A DNA stretch of 64,000 nt from Armigeres subalbatus (taxonomy: Eukaryota > Arthropoda > Insecta > Diptera > Culicidae). Shown piece after piece: positions 33,586 to 44,885 of this stretch. The position numbers and the translations under genes are program-made. Each line of letters opens with the position of its first letter. Within the stretch, counting starts at the first letter, position 1. The notes beneath the pieces are model-generated. The model was not told where the DNA came from. It saw only the letters and a program-made list of their open reading frames with translations, and searched no databases. The DNA is taken from the NCBI RefSeq assembly GCF_024139115.2, contig NC_085141.1, positions 42,777,065 to 42,841,064 on the forward strand, written 5' to 3'.

Positions 33586-35634
33586 TAGAGTTTCCATCCC
33601 GGGATATCCCGGGACAAAAAATCCCGGGATTTAGGAAAGTTCGGGATTTCCTGATTCCCGGGATATTATTTTTGAAACCCCGAAAATCCCGGGATACCTG
33701 GGACAAAAAATGTTTCATTTCCGGTACGCAAACAGTGTGTTTTTCTTCTTACAAAAGTTTTTTTGTCTTGAACGCGAAACCCAACTTAGGTGGTAAACTC
33801 ATATCATAATTTTATACCTTCCATCAGACAGGATTTTTTGTCCAAGTTCGTTTATTTGGTAGGCTCAGGCATGTATACGGAGCCAAAGTTCTTTGTGATA
33901 TACTATCGATATCATCCTATTATTAAATTAGTAAGAAAGGAACAGACATGAAAATATCGGATATAGTTAATAGAACACCTTCACAAAAAATATTAGATTC
34001 CCCTATACCACCCAATGGAGGGCTACTGACTGATACTTTTTCCAGCAGCTACAGCTCTCTATTAATTAAACGACAAGTATCTACAGTACAAGATCCGCTA
34101 CATCTATTTGGCGCCTGCTTCCTACTCTTCTGTCTGTCTTCCTGAGCTTCTTGCCTCCAAAACAATTCTTGATCCAATTATTGTCCTTCCAATCGACGTT
34201 CGTACAACAAACTTCCCAGCACATGCGCAAGTACAAGTGGTCCGACCCCGATGCTCTGCCTATTTTTTTGGTTCTTGTTGCTGACCAGCTTCTGACCAAA
34301 GCTTCGCTTGGACTCCTACTGATCAACTAACAAGCTACCGAAAGTTCGAACGTCCCACTAAATGCTGTACGGCGCTACCCATGAATTTCGCAGCCAATGC
34401 ATGATCCTACGAAGCCACGAGACTTATGTACCCGATCCATGGATCCCGGACTGCGATTACGTTTCTGTGAGAATCCATCGACACTATGTTTAAGATCCGA
34501 AATCTTCCTGGACTATAATCTGTTCCAGGGTTGTTAATCGATGAATCATCGTCGTTAATTTAACGCCAACTTCGATAACGGTTGTACAATGATGTTCCGT
34601 TGACGATAAAGTGAGCGTTGATTTAATGTTATCGTTATCGAGGGTACTCGTTGATTTATCGATATTTATCGAGTTCGTATACTACAGTTAATAAAAGTAC
34701 ACATATTTTCAAGTTGGTTTTACAAAACCTATTTCAAGCATTGCATCACCTTCAAATATTCATAATCGCATTTAAATCGTGGATTTAATTGGAATTCAAT
34801 AAGATCACCGAGTTTACCAATCATTAAATTTCTTACAGAGTCTTTGTTTTCCATAGTAAATAATCTGAGAATATTTTTAATGTCTTCACTTTTTAATAAA
34901 TTTAGTATGATTAACAAAACTTCTATTTTGAAGATGCAAAACATCCAGTTGAACGATTATTTTCTGACCAACAGTGAGGAGAAAGTTCCTCAGCCAAAAC
35001 CGAATCATACTGAATAGGGGACGAGGTTGGAGAGTGTTTTTCCTCGGTGCAGATACTTTATGCCTAGAATGCAGTAATGCAGGTCGCTGCATCAAATATT
35101 GTTTTAGAGCTTGAATCCCAACATGTTGCCGAGGGATTCCGACTCCAGCTGCTTATCCTTGCTTATCCGATAAGAAGGATTGACAAAGAAAAAGTCATCA
35201 TGCGTCGGCGGTAAAAGCGAACATATATTGATGTACATCTGTCTGATTAGTTCTTATCAGAACAACTATATGCATTTTCAAAACAATGCAAACAGTCAAG
35301 CCGACTTCAACCGCCAGCGAACCCTTCTTCTCGGACTCGGCGATCATATATTCCTACTCTACCTTCGGAGAAAAATGTGAATATTATTTGCTTCTAGTTT
35401 TTTTTTTCGAAAGAATCGATTCAAATTAGAGTTCCAATTTGAACTCTGTATTATCTGGCCTTTCTAAAATATGAACTTTACCCCTGAACATTGAATAAAA
35501 TCGTTTTTGAATCAAAAAATAAGTTTTCTAAGGAAACATCGAAAAATCCCGGGATCCCGGGATTTCCCGGGATATACGAACAAGTTTATCCACAATCCCG
35601 GGACAACGAAAATGGCCGGGAAATGGAAACTCTA
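33586..35634. mobile_element. hAT-type DNA transposon, 2049 bp, with perfect 8-bp TSD
   Basis: The 8-bp duplication ctccggat lies at 33578-33585 and 35635-35642. The ends are perfect 12-bp inverted repeats (tagagtttccat / atggaaactcta), and TAGAG fits the hAT terminal pattern YARNG. RT coding sequence on both sides joins once one copy of the duplication is removed. The palindrome tcccggga is repeated four or five times within about 110 bp of the left end and four times within about 90 bp of the right end, probably transposase-binding sites. Short frames inside (34081-34326 and 34729-35095 on the minus strand) show no BED finger or hAT dimerisation motif I can recognise, so the copy looks non-autonomous or decayed. 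Confidence 0.9.
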
Positions 35635-35962
35635 CTCCGGATAAACTGACACAGTTGATCAAAGCGACGATGGATCGGGTAATGTGCGAAGTTCGAGTTT
35701 CAGGGGCATTCTCGAGTCCTTTCGAAACCCGCAGAAGGCTACGGCAAGGTGATGGTCTTTTGTGTCTGCTATTCAACATCGCTTTGGGGTAATACGAAGA
35801 ACAGGGATTAACACGAGTGGAACAATTTTCAATAAGTCCATCCAGCTATTTGGCTTCGCCGACGACATAGATATTATGGCACGTAACTTTGAGAAGATGG
35901 AGGAAGCCTTCATCAGACTGAAAAGGGAAGCTAAGCGGACCGGACTAGTCATTAACACGTTC
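35635..35962 (+). pseudogene. RTE-clade LINE, copy 3, part c (RT with FADD box)
   Basis: Continues the RT: RVMCEVRVSGAFSSPFETRR-like text, then after a one-base loss near 35788 NKSIQLFGFADDIDIMARNF and FIRLKREAKRTGLVINT. It ends abruptly at about 35962; the C-terminal tail and 3' end are missing. Confidence 0.85.
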
Positions 35963-35972
35963 TTGATGAATT

Positions 35973-36280
35973 TCCACTGTTCCCGAGCAGGAGAAATTAA
36001 CTCAATAATTCCTTCTGTTATTGATACCATACTCTGTTATGAATCAGCCTTGCATAAGATGTAAAAAATTAAAAAATAGTACCAGCAATAATATGCAAAA
36101 TAATTAAGGCATGAAACGCTTAGGTATTTCAATATCTAACGAATAATAATTTGTGATGCGTTTGGTATTGAAATACCTTAGCATGTTATACCTAATTTTG
36201 CATATTAATTTTTGGCCTTTTTTATATATTTTACCTCTTATGCAAGGCTAGTTAATACCAATTTCTGATATCGAGGTTGA
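35973..36280. mobile_element. MITE with long inverted ends, CCCGAGCAGGAG terminus
   Basis: Left cccgagcaggagaaattaac, then ttctgttattgataccatac and ccttgcataag; on the right ttttacctcttatgcaaggc, ttaataccaatttctgatatcgagg in complement. The middle holds a second inverted pair (ggtatttcaatatc / gatattgaaatacc-like). The right terminus is worn. Same family as 37790-38055. Confidence 0.65.
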
Positions 36281-36383
36281 AGCAGTATTATAGTGCTTTT
36301 ATTTGGCACAATTTATATTTTCGTAAATTATTTATGTTGTTGCTCCGTTAGATTAAATGATGTATTATTCCAAATTATTTTTC

Positions 36384-36463
36384 CCTTGTCATAAGACGAG
36401 TTTGTACAATCCCATTTAAGTGGTGGAATTAAATGGGATTATACAAACTCGTCTTATGACAAG
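36384..36463. repeat. Near-perfect palindrome, foldback with its loop deleted
   Basis: Arms cttgtcataagacgagtttg and its complement meet with only a few bases between. They are the arms of the foldback at 5923-6091 without the loop, so this copy lost its centre. Confidence 0.8.
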
Positions 36464-36734
36464 TAAAGACATTCCACTTAAAATATTTATAAATTTTCCT
36501 ACATAGTAAGATTTTAATTCTGTTAAGTTTCTAAGAGTTAGTCCCATTTTTTAACTGTTTCTGTTTCTTATTTAACATTCATATTTTATATTATTCATGC
36601 TTCACTATTGTGCGTAATATATATGTAATATAATATATAGTTAGAACTATTTGGAATGCTTTGTTTTTATTATTTTGTTTCCCTCTGTTGCAACATATTC
36701 TGGCAGCCCTTACTTTGCACCGTTCAATGTGCAA
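36464..36734. other. No gene seen
   Basis: AT-rich spacer between two palindromic elements. Confidence 0.4.
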
Positions 36735-37473
36735 AAACGATCCATAAAAGAATGAAAAACGATCCGTAACTATCATCTGAATGTTCCATAAAACGATACC
36801 ATAAATCCATAAAATAGTTCGGGAGATTCCATAAAAAATAATTTTATGATCCATAAATGAAAAATGATCCATAAAAACTATATTTTGATCCATAAAATTT
36901 CAAATTTGCGCAATTTTTATCCTGATGATGATCCATAATTTCAGTAATATGATCCATAATTTTGGTCATATGATCCATAATTTTGTTTATATGAACTACA
37001 TTAATTGATCCACACATTTTATAAAATCTATGGATCATTTGCCAAAATGTATGGATCATATCACCAAAACTATGGATCATTTGAACAAAGCTATGGATCA
37101 AATGGCCAGAGTTATGGATCATATGACTAAAATTATGGATCATATTACTGAAATTATGGATCATCATTACGATAAAAAAATGCGCAAATTTGAAGTTTTA
37201 TGGATCAAAATATAGTTTTTTATTGATCATTTTCCAAAGATTTATGGATCATTTGTCATACGTTCATGGTAAAATAGCAGGAATTGTATTGTTTTTCTTG
37301 ACTATGTTAATGGAACATATTTTCCCATTAATTGCTAAATTTTAGTTTAGTTATGGATCGAAAAAATATTCTTTATGGGATCTCCTGAACTATTTTATGG
37401 ATTTATGGTAGCGTTTTATGGAACATTCAGAAGTTATTTATGGATCGATTTTCGTTTCTTTAAGGATCCGTCT
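36735..37473. mobile_element. Foldback element of repeated ATGGATCAT
   Basis: The left half carries about a dozen gatccataa words and the right half the same word in complement, ttatggatc. Longer blocks also mirror: cttctgaatgttccataaaacg with its complement at 37400-37435, and caaatttgcgca/tgcgcaaatttg. The centre is near 37020. An extra 100 bp in the right arm (about 37255-37360) has no mirror. Open frames rich in MDH...IMDH on both strands are translated repeat. No TSD was found. Confidence 0.75.
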
Positions 37474-37789
37474 TTATTGTTTATGTGCAAAAGTATGTTC
37501 TGTCGTTCCATTATCATCTTCATGATACTAGCAGTTTCGGGTCACCAATTTTTACTAAATCTTACTCGCATGAGGTTTATATTTCCTCAGTTGATTCTTT
37601 GAGCAATTTCACTTATTCTGGTGAATCACGGAGTAGCAACCATAGATATGTGCAGTCAGTCGAAGCTAAGCTCGCATGAGGTTTATATTTCCACATACAT
37701 AATTTATTCAGGGGTGATGTACGCATACAACAGTTTTCACGAAAATTGTGTATTGATCCCCGAAAACTGTTGGCTTCGCTAATGATGGC
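37474..37789. other. No gene seen
   Basis: Contains a short direct repeat (cgcatgaggtttatatttcc at 37568 and 37673) and no supported coding frame. Confidence 0.4.
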
Positions 37790-38058
37790 TCAATGATACC
37801 TAATTCTGTTATTGATGCCATACTGTGATATGAACTAGCCCTGCATAAGAGGTAAAATACCAAAGGAATATTTAATACCAAAAATTTATATGCACAATAC
37901 TTGAGCCATGACATACTCTGTTATTAATTCGTTTGGTATGAACCACCTCATTATGTTATGCCTCAAGTATTAGTATAAGTTTTTGGTATTTTACCTCTTA
38001 TGCAAGGCTAGTTCATACCAATTTCTGTTATCGAGGTCGTCGCTCCTGCTTGGGCACC
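37790..38058. mobile_element. MITE with long inverted ends, CTCCTGCTTGGG terminus
   Basis: Left attctgttattgatgccatac, gccctgcataagaggtaaaa; right ttttacctcttatgcaaggc, catacc and gttatcgaggtcgtcgctcc then tgcttggg. The right terminus in complement, cccaagcaggagcg, matches the left end of the element at 35973. The left terminus is not clear. Confidence 0.65.
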
Positions 38059-40449
38059 ATCGAAACTACCGAGAACATATTTCGACAGTCAGTTCGAAAA
38101 AAAAATTCCTCCAAGCCAGCAAGATGAAGATGACAGCCTCTTTCGATTCTTTTCATATTAAAATTTTCTCCGTGGTCCCTCTTCACTTGTTCACTGCGAA
38201 TGGCCCTACCCTTAAATACCCAACACTTTGCTGACAGTTTCCCTGTGCCTTATACGAACGCGTCGAGTGTCTCGACTGGTTGGCTTGTTTACGACCCCAG
38301 CGATTTTCATTCAAAATTATAAAACCCGTCATTTTATAACCAATTAGAATGGGATTATTCCCCTCGCCGTGCAGCGGGCTCTTCCCCTCAGAGCAAGGCT
38401 CCACAACGCATCAATTGATCGTCGCCCCATCATCATCCCAATCGGGACCATAATGACGCGGTGTCAACAGGTATTTTTCGCTGAATGGGGCATGGAGCGC
38501 GTCGCATCGTTCGACGGTCGAGCAGGTTAAACAGATCGTTATCAGACAAATCGTTTATCGGTTATGTGACTTAGTGCCACATAGACGCGCCGGGATTTGA
38601 TTTCCATCGTTAAATTTCGGATGAAAGGAAGATTGGGATGCAAGCGCAAGAGGGAAGGTATATGAGAATCGATTCTATTGATCGAGCAGATAAGATCCAA
38701 TTAGTTAATTAAGAGCCAGTGCAGAGGGCTACAGGCTCTTCTAGGACCGACACATGCCATAAACTATATAGAACTATACGATGTAAACATGAATGAATTA
38801 TATTAAAAACTGATCATTCCGAACAGAATTTGTAGATGTTTGTATTATTTAAGAAAATATATTGTTATCGTATTTATTTAACGGAAAACCAATTACTTCT
38901 TTTGAATTCTAGACTTTTATTTCGCAACATTTCAACATCATCATAATACCTTATACCATTTTAGAACAAACGTGAGCGATGCCACCCCACGGACGGACAT
39001 TATCTCCACTATTTGCAGAAGAAATTGAAAAAATTGTGGTGCGATTCCTGGTCATATTTTCTATTGATTGCATATACACAAAGTGACGGCTAGCGTCTGC
39101 AATGTCCAGTTACCCTTCCTCCATATAAAACTTAGAAAACCATCCGTCAGACTATAGAGTCCTGTTTAGTATCCCGTTATTCAAGTTTTCAAATCCGGCA
39201 GTTCAGTAAATCCTTCCAAATAATACCTACTTATCAAATTTCAATTAATCATTTGGTTGTTGAATATGCGGAAATTGCGGTACCTCCTTATGCACGCTCC
39301 CAAACCAAATCATATACAGTTAACTAATTTCCCATTTTATGACCTTTTCCGCGCCCTCGTGAACGGGCACATGCGACACCGTATAACAATTCTACCGGAT
39401 CACGCGAGTATTTTTATTGCACTCGTTAACTGACCATAAAACCGTGCTATTTATTCGGTTGCGATCCCAAAAGTGGCTTTGCTTCCGAGCCACCATCATC
39501 TGTGACCCAATGCGGACCAATTTGCACCGGTTGTCACATAAATTGACACCGAATTAAGCCGTGTGATCTGCTCCGGCGGTGTTTGTTTGTTGTACTTGGC
39601 TTACGCAGTTGGTGATGACTTGATCCTCCGCTGAGCGATTGCATCAAGGCCGTCTTTGACACAATTCAATGGCCAGTGAAGAATAAACGCGAAGACAACG
39701 AATGAAACTGGTTTCAAATTTTCAGTTGACAAATTTTGTAAAACTTCAAAAGCAATAAATGTAACGATGTAAAGAATGGTTTATTGAATCATCATTTGTT
39801 CCAATTTTAACACCCGCACCACCGCACCCAGCAGGAGGGCTTGGCTCGACTTGTGCTCCTCCGGTTGAGCAGCGACGAGTATAGAGAAAAATATTTCGAA
39901 CATTTGTCTCTCACACCCTGTTAATAGAAACAAATGCTCCGCTGTTTCATCCTTTGAAGACCTTTGTCTCCGAATATTGTCCGCCCCAACCCGCTTGTGA
40001 TACAAAAATATTGAATTGAACAAATTGATGACGGCACACCACTCGTTCGGCATCCAGGCTTATCGAATAGATTTCATCTCTGTGATGGTGATAAATTCCA
40101 GAAATGTCCTTTAAATGTCCCCGCGCAGCTGAGGCGCTGCACAGTGGGAAAATAGGCTCGAATGCGAAATAATGTTAGTGACAGTCAAAAACTGAGGTTA
40201 GATCAACGGGAGATGTTTTTCCCTTTTTCTAATATGTTCATTTGTATGAACTCCACGTACCACACTTTAATTTCCGGGTGTTTCAGGAAAAACATTATTT
40301 AAGTCCACTGGAGGCGCCAGAGCTCTGGTAATAGTGGGGCACCAGCATGTTTGGCGTAATTGGTTCATTTATAATTTAGCGTCAGTGGTAAAAACTACCA
40401 TTATTGAGGGTGTAATCAGCCATGCGATGAACCAATTTTAAAAAATGAA
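38059..40449. other. No gene seen (2.4 kb)
   Basis: Mixed composition with few repeats. The longest frame (39781-40053, minus, 90 codons) has no domain I recognise. The stretch may be single-copy intergenic or intronic DNA; only cross-species comparison could show conserved elements. Confidence 0.5.
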
Positions 40450-40690
40450 TTTTTACGGAATTATGTCTAGGGATGTTTCTAGAAAATCCTCTGGAAATTA
40501 CTTGGGAGATTAATCCAGAAATTCCTTTGGAGATTCCACAAGACAATCTTTTGAATATTCAAAAAAGCATTTCTAAGAAAATTTCGAATTTTTTTCAGAA
40601 ATTCCTTGACTAATTCTTTTAGAAATTTTACTTCGGAAATTCCTTTGGGAATTCCTTTTAAATTCCTTCGATGGCACGGCAAATGCTGGA
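40450..40690. repeat. Short stretch of the degenerate 12-bp array
   Basis: ggaaattac, aattcctttgg, aattccttgac and aattcctttgg at 11-13-bp steps, the same type as 26900-28579, read on the other strand. Confidence 0.6.
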
Positions 40691-40779
40691 TAAAGCGTAC
40701 CATTGGTACTTCGCGTACCTGAAGGAATAAAATAGACCCCATCTCGCGGTCCTTAGCCTCTAGAAGGAACATTTGAATG

Positions 40780-42030
40780 GCGCTGAGAGTACAGGCAGTG
40801 AAAGTCAAGGCAGCGGAGGAGATGACTACGTCAGTTCAGCGGACAATGGAAGCCAACCAGCCCCCTCCTTGAAGGAAGGTAAGGATGCCATCTAACAGCC
40901 AAAGACCAATAAAGCAGCTGGTAAGGATGGTGTCGTGGCTGAGGTCATCAAGATGGGCCTGGAAAAGCTGGCCACTTGCCTGCACAAACTGATAGTCAGA
41001 ATCTGGGAAACTTAACAGCTACCGGAGGAGTGAAAGGAAGGAGTTATATGCCCCATCTACAAGAAAGGCGACAAGCTGGAGTGTGAGAACTTTCGAGCGA
41101 TCACCATCCCAGATCATCTTCCGTCGTCTATCACTATTAGTGAATGAGTTCGTGGGAGGTTATCAAGCCGGCTTCGTTGAAGGCCGCTCGACAACGGACC
41201 AGATTTTTACTGTACGGTAAATCCTTCTAAAATGCCGTGAATACCAGGTCCCAATGCACCATCTGTTCATTGATTTCAAGGCGACATACGACAGTATAGA
41301 TCGCGTAGAGCTATGGAAAATTATAGACGAGAAAAGCTTCCCTGGGAAGCTTATCAGACTAATCAAAGCAACGGTGGATGGTGTGCAAAACTGTGTGAAG
41401 ATTTCGGGCGAACATTCCAGTTCGTTCGAATCGCGCCGGAGACTAAGACAAGCTGATGAACTTTCGTGCCTCTTGTTCAATATTGCGCTAGAAGGTGTCA
41501 TGCGGAGAGCCAGGTGTAAGCACTCGGAGTATTCAAGAGACGGGTGCTTGGGACCATTTTTGGCGGTGTGCAAGAAGACTGTGTTTGGCGGCAGCTAGCC
41601 CAGCTCTACGGCGAACCCAGCATCCAGAAGGTTGCTAAAGCCGGAAAGGTACGATGGGCAGGGCATGTTGCAAGAATGCCGGACACCAGCCCTGCAAAGA
41701 TGGTGTTCGCTTCCGATCCGGTAGATAACAGAAGGCGTAGAACACGGGTCCACGACGTTAGGCATAAGTACGTTAGGCATAAGGACGTTAGGCATAAGTA
41801 CGATAGGCATAATGGACGTTAGGCATAACGGACGTTAGGCATAATGTACGTTAGGCATAATGGACGTTTGGCATAATTCTGCCTTCTTTATGCTATAGGC
41901 TGTTCTTTGGGTCATTTTATGCCTAACGTCATTATGCCTAACGTACTTATGCCTAACGGGGTATACCCGTAGAACACAGCGAGTGAGGTGGGCTCAGCAG
42001 GTGCAGAACGACTTGGCGAGCGTGTTGAAT
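40780..42030 (+). pseudogene. Second RTE-like LINE: RT and C-terminal tail, interrupted
   Basis: A different family from the 11230/16727 copies. Frames with frameshifts read IKMGLEKLATCLHKLIVRIW, then LPEEWKEGVICPIYKKGDKL (about 41020-41085), then 41254-41520: HHLFIDFKATYDSIDRVELW, FSCLLFNIALEGVMRRAR-like text. The catalytic FADD box is deleted. The tail LAQLYGEPSIQKVAKAGKVR, WAGHVARMPDTSPAKMVFAS follows (41593-41740). A 222-bp foldback then interrupts, and RVRWAQQVQNDLASV resumes at 41978. A dead element. Confidence 0.8.
41746..41967. mobile_element. Foldback of GTTAGGCATAA units with a 9-10-bp TSD
   Basis: Flanked by cgtagaacac at 41736-41745 and 41968-41977. Ends GGGT/ACCC. The left arm is eight units of gttaggcataa plus a 4-5-bp spacer (15-16-bp period); the right arm is three units of the complement, ttatgcctaac. 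A short unique centre lies at about 41878-41915. It cuts a LINE tail whose coding sequence resumes behind it. A 9-bp duplication with foldback arms resembles MULE-related FB elements. Confidence 0.85.
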
Positions 42031-42090
42031 AGTAGTAAAATTCATGTTTATTTTCCATGTTTTGTTGTTTACATAGTTTTACATTTAGTT

Positions 42091-42379
42091 GAGGCCCTCC
42101 TTAGCCGTGCGGTAAGACGCGCGGCTACAAAGCAAAACCATGCTGAGGGTGGCTGGGTTCGATTCCCGGTGCCGGTCAAGACAATTTTCGGATTGGAAAT
42201 TGTCTCGACTTCCCTGGGCATAAAAGTATCATCGTGCTAGCCTCATGATATACGAATGCAAAAATGGTAACATGGCTTAGAAACCTCGCAGTTAATAACT
42301 GTGGAAGTGCTTAGTGAACACTAAGCTGCGAGGCGGCTCTGTCCCAGTGTGGGGATGTAATGCCAATAAGAAGAAGAAG
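42091..42379 (+). mobile_element. Feilai-type SINE, full length
   Basis: tRNA-like head starting ggccctccttagccgtgcgg with a consensus B box, ggttcgattcc (42156-42166). Body with attttcggattggaaattgt and a 3' end aatgccaataagaagaagaa. Flanking direct repeats atagttttacattt (42073-42086 and 42380-42393). In the Feilai type a (GAA)n tail replaces poly(A); the name rests on my memory of that Aedes family. Confidence 0.88.
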
Positions 42380-42574
42380 ATAGTTTTACATTTTAAGTGT
42401 TCGACCATGGGGTGAAGATCTTTGTGATGTTTAATTATTAAAAAAGAAAATCTAGTCCTAACAATTGCATTGCAATATTCTACAGTACAGCCATCTTAGG
42501 CAGTAGTTAGTTTTTAAATTTAACTTTAGACTAATAATTTGATAACCTAACTACAATATTTACACAAAATTTAT

Positions 42575-44480
42575 TATTCTAGTTTTTGTACAGGTCCCAG
42601 ATAGCCTGCTGGGCGGATGCTATGCAACGATCCCTAAACCGTGTTATACACTCACCAAAGCGCTCGTTAAGTTGTTTGATCCCTGCTAGATGGTGGACCT
42701 CAGAAGTTCGTGTCCTGGGAGGGGTGTTGAGGATCATCCTCAGGAATTTGTTCTGCACTGTTTGGAGTTTGAGTTGATGGGTTTTAGGGCAGCTTTCCCA
42801 AACTGGTATGCCGTATTCGATCACGGGGAGGATGATTTGCTTGTAGACAACAAACTTATTTTACAGGGACAATGACGACCGGTTGATAAAAGAGTACAGC
42901 AGTTCCAACAAAACGTTACACTTTGTCACCGTCTTGTCAACCTGTTGCCGGAAAATAAGCTTGCTGTCGAGGGTCAAGCCAAGGGAGTCAGCCTCGTTGG
43001 CCCATTCCACTATCGTGCCATTGAGGATGATTTTGCAGTCTTCAGCCGGAACAAGCCTGAGGAATTTCGAGTAGGGGAAGATGATGGTCTGAGTCTGGGT
43101 CAGGGGCCCCAGCATACTACCTTCGGGACGCCTGCGACTACGTCGGGCGCATTGGAACTCGCTCCGCTGATTGAGACCCAGAATGTTCTTGCCGGCAGGT
43201 AGTTGCGGATGATTTTCACTTGGTAGCTGGGAAGATTGTAGCGATGTAGTTTATACACCAGACCATCATGCCATACATTGTCAAATGCCTTCTCGTCATC
43301 GAGTAAGGCCATGGCGGATGTGTGAGAGACATGCTTGTTCCATCTGAGGACGTTGGTAACTCGGGTCAGTTGATCTACGGTTGATCGACCACGTCGGAAA
43401 CCAAACTGTTCATCGCGCAAGATGCTATGTTGTTAGGCAGACTCGAGTAGACGGTGGTAAATTGCTTTTTCAAACAGCTTGGATAACCCTGAGAGAAGAC
43501 TGATGGGAAGATAGCTTTTTGAAGAGGAAGGTTCCTTCCCAGGCTTCCTGATGGGAATGACTTTCGCAGTCTGCCAGGACCATGGGAAGCATCTGAGTTG
43601 CATACACTGATTGAAGATCAGCGAAAGGTGCTCAAAGAATGGAGCACTCATGTGTTTGAGCTCGAGATTCAGGATGCTGTCGAAGTCTGGAGCCTTCATG
43701 TTTTTTATAATTAGATATAGACCGTCAGTTTGCCAGCTGTGATCTCCAACTCCTCCAAAAAGTCATTTCGAGTCTGATGGATGTTGTTCGCATGCTCGCT
43801 AACGGCTGCTTCATGTGGACTGACGTTGTTCTGTCCAAGATTGTGTGAGCTGACGAAATGGCGCCCTATTTCGGCTGCCTTCTCTGCAGGAGTTATTAAG
43901 CAATCCTAAGTGTCATTGTTGTCTAGTAGTCCTGCGAGTGACATTTCGCAGACGGATCAAATATTTGGTGAGTGTATCAATTGTCAGGGTGTTGCTTACC
44001 TGTTGGGCTTTCTTACCTGCTTACCTGCTGGTACATTCTGCTCGCGGGCTAGGAAGAGCGCCTCCTGGATGGAGTGCAGCTGCCCGTCGACGTCTTCGGA
44101 TAACACCGACTTCCGCTGATAATTGAAACCGATCCCAGTCGACTTGGTGGTAGTTTCGCCGGGTTAGCTCGTGCCGATTCACCGACTTTCCAACTTCCGC
44201 CACCACCGGATAGTGGTCCGAGCTGAGTTCCTGAAAGACGACCGGCTGAGAGACGTCATGAAGATTTCGAGTGTTGCAAGGGCCCCGGACCGTGTCAACC
44301 GGGTAGGGCTGTCAGGGCTCAGGATGGTGTCATTGGACTAGACGACTCCGTTCTGGTTTGAGACGGTGTTTCCCCACGATTGGTGCTTTGCGTTCAGATC
44401 TCCAGCGATGATGAACTGCCCCTGCCGAAGAGTGAGCTTCACTATATACCCTCTCAATTCATTTTGGACGTATAAAAATT
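42575..44480 (-). pseudogene. Jockey-clade LINE (Juan-like), endonuclease and RT in pieces
   Basis: Read from 44480 leftward: endonuclease RQGQFIIAGDLNAKHQSWGN (about 44340-44435) and the SDHYPVVAEVG box (about 44190-44220); a linker (43716-43930); RT 43433-43699 with WQTAKVIPIRKPGKEPSSSK; 43100-43420 with DEQFGFRRGRSTVDQLTRVT and ALLDDEKAFDNVWHDGLVYK. The stretch with the YADD catalytic box is deleted at about 43100. The late RT and tail follow: SDSKLIFRQQVDKTVTK-like text at 42861-43060 and IEYGIPVWESCPKTHQLKLQ at 42579-42824. Several frameshifts. It lies next to the Feilai SINE at 42091. Confidence 0.85.
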
Positions 44481-44647
44481 TGTTTAGGAAGCAATTTAAC
44501 ATAATCTAACATTAATGGGGATCATCATTTGAAAAGGGTTTATAGAAAATTTCAATTTTTTTTTCCATAAATATGTCACAGGAACATTATTCCCAGAAAA
44601 GTTATATGACTGAAATACCTATCTGCAGAACAAATTTCATCGATTTG

Positions 44648-44815
44648 GGAAAATCCATAAAGTACGTCACGCAAAATTCGGTGATTTTCAACCCTCCCTC
44701 CCCCCTTTGTCACACTTTTTGTATTAAAACTCTAAAATTTCTGTAAGAGTAGTCACGCTGCTCGGAACCCCCCTCCCACCTAGGAGCGTGACGTAATTTG
44801 TGGATGGCCCCTTTC
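44648..44815. mobile_element. MITE of the ...TACGTCACGC / GCGTGACGTAATTTG... type
   Basis: Left end ccataaagtacgtcacgcaa and right end gcgtgacgtaatttgtggat are inverted. The centre has cctccctcccccc and its G-poor partner cccccctccc. It shares its plan with 27672-27840. Confidence 0.7.
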
Positions 44816-44836
44816 TGAGATGAGTTTTTTTGTAAT

Positions 44837-44854
44837 CTTCTTCTTCTTCTTCTT

Positions 44855-44885
<31 letters not shown>

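Noticed and set aside
36844..37215. Frames rich in MDH, MIHNF and IMDH on both strands
   Set aside because: They result from the repeated atggatcat word in a foldback.
39781..40053. 90-codon minus-strand frame
   Set aside because: No recognisable domain and no supporting splice or repeat context.
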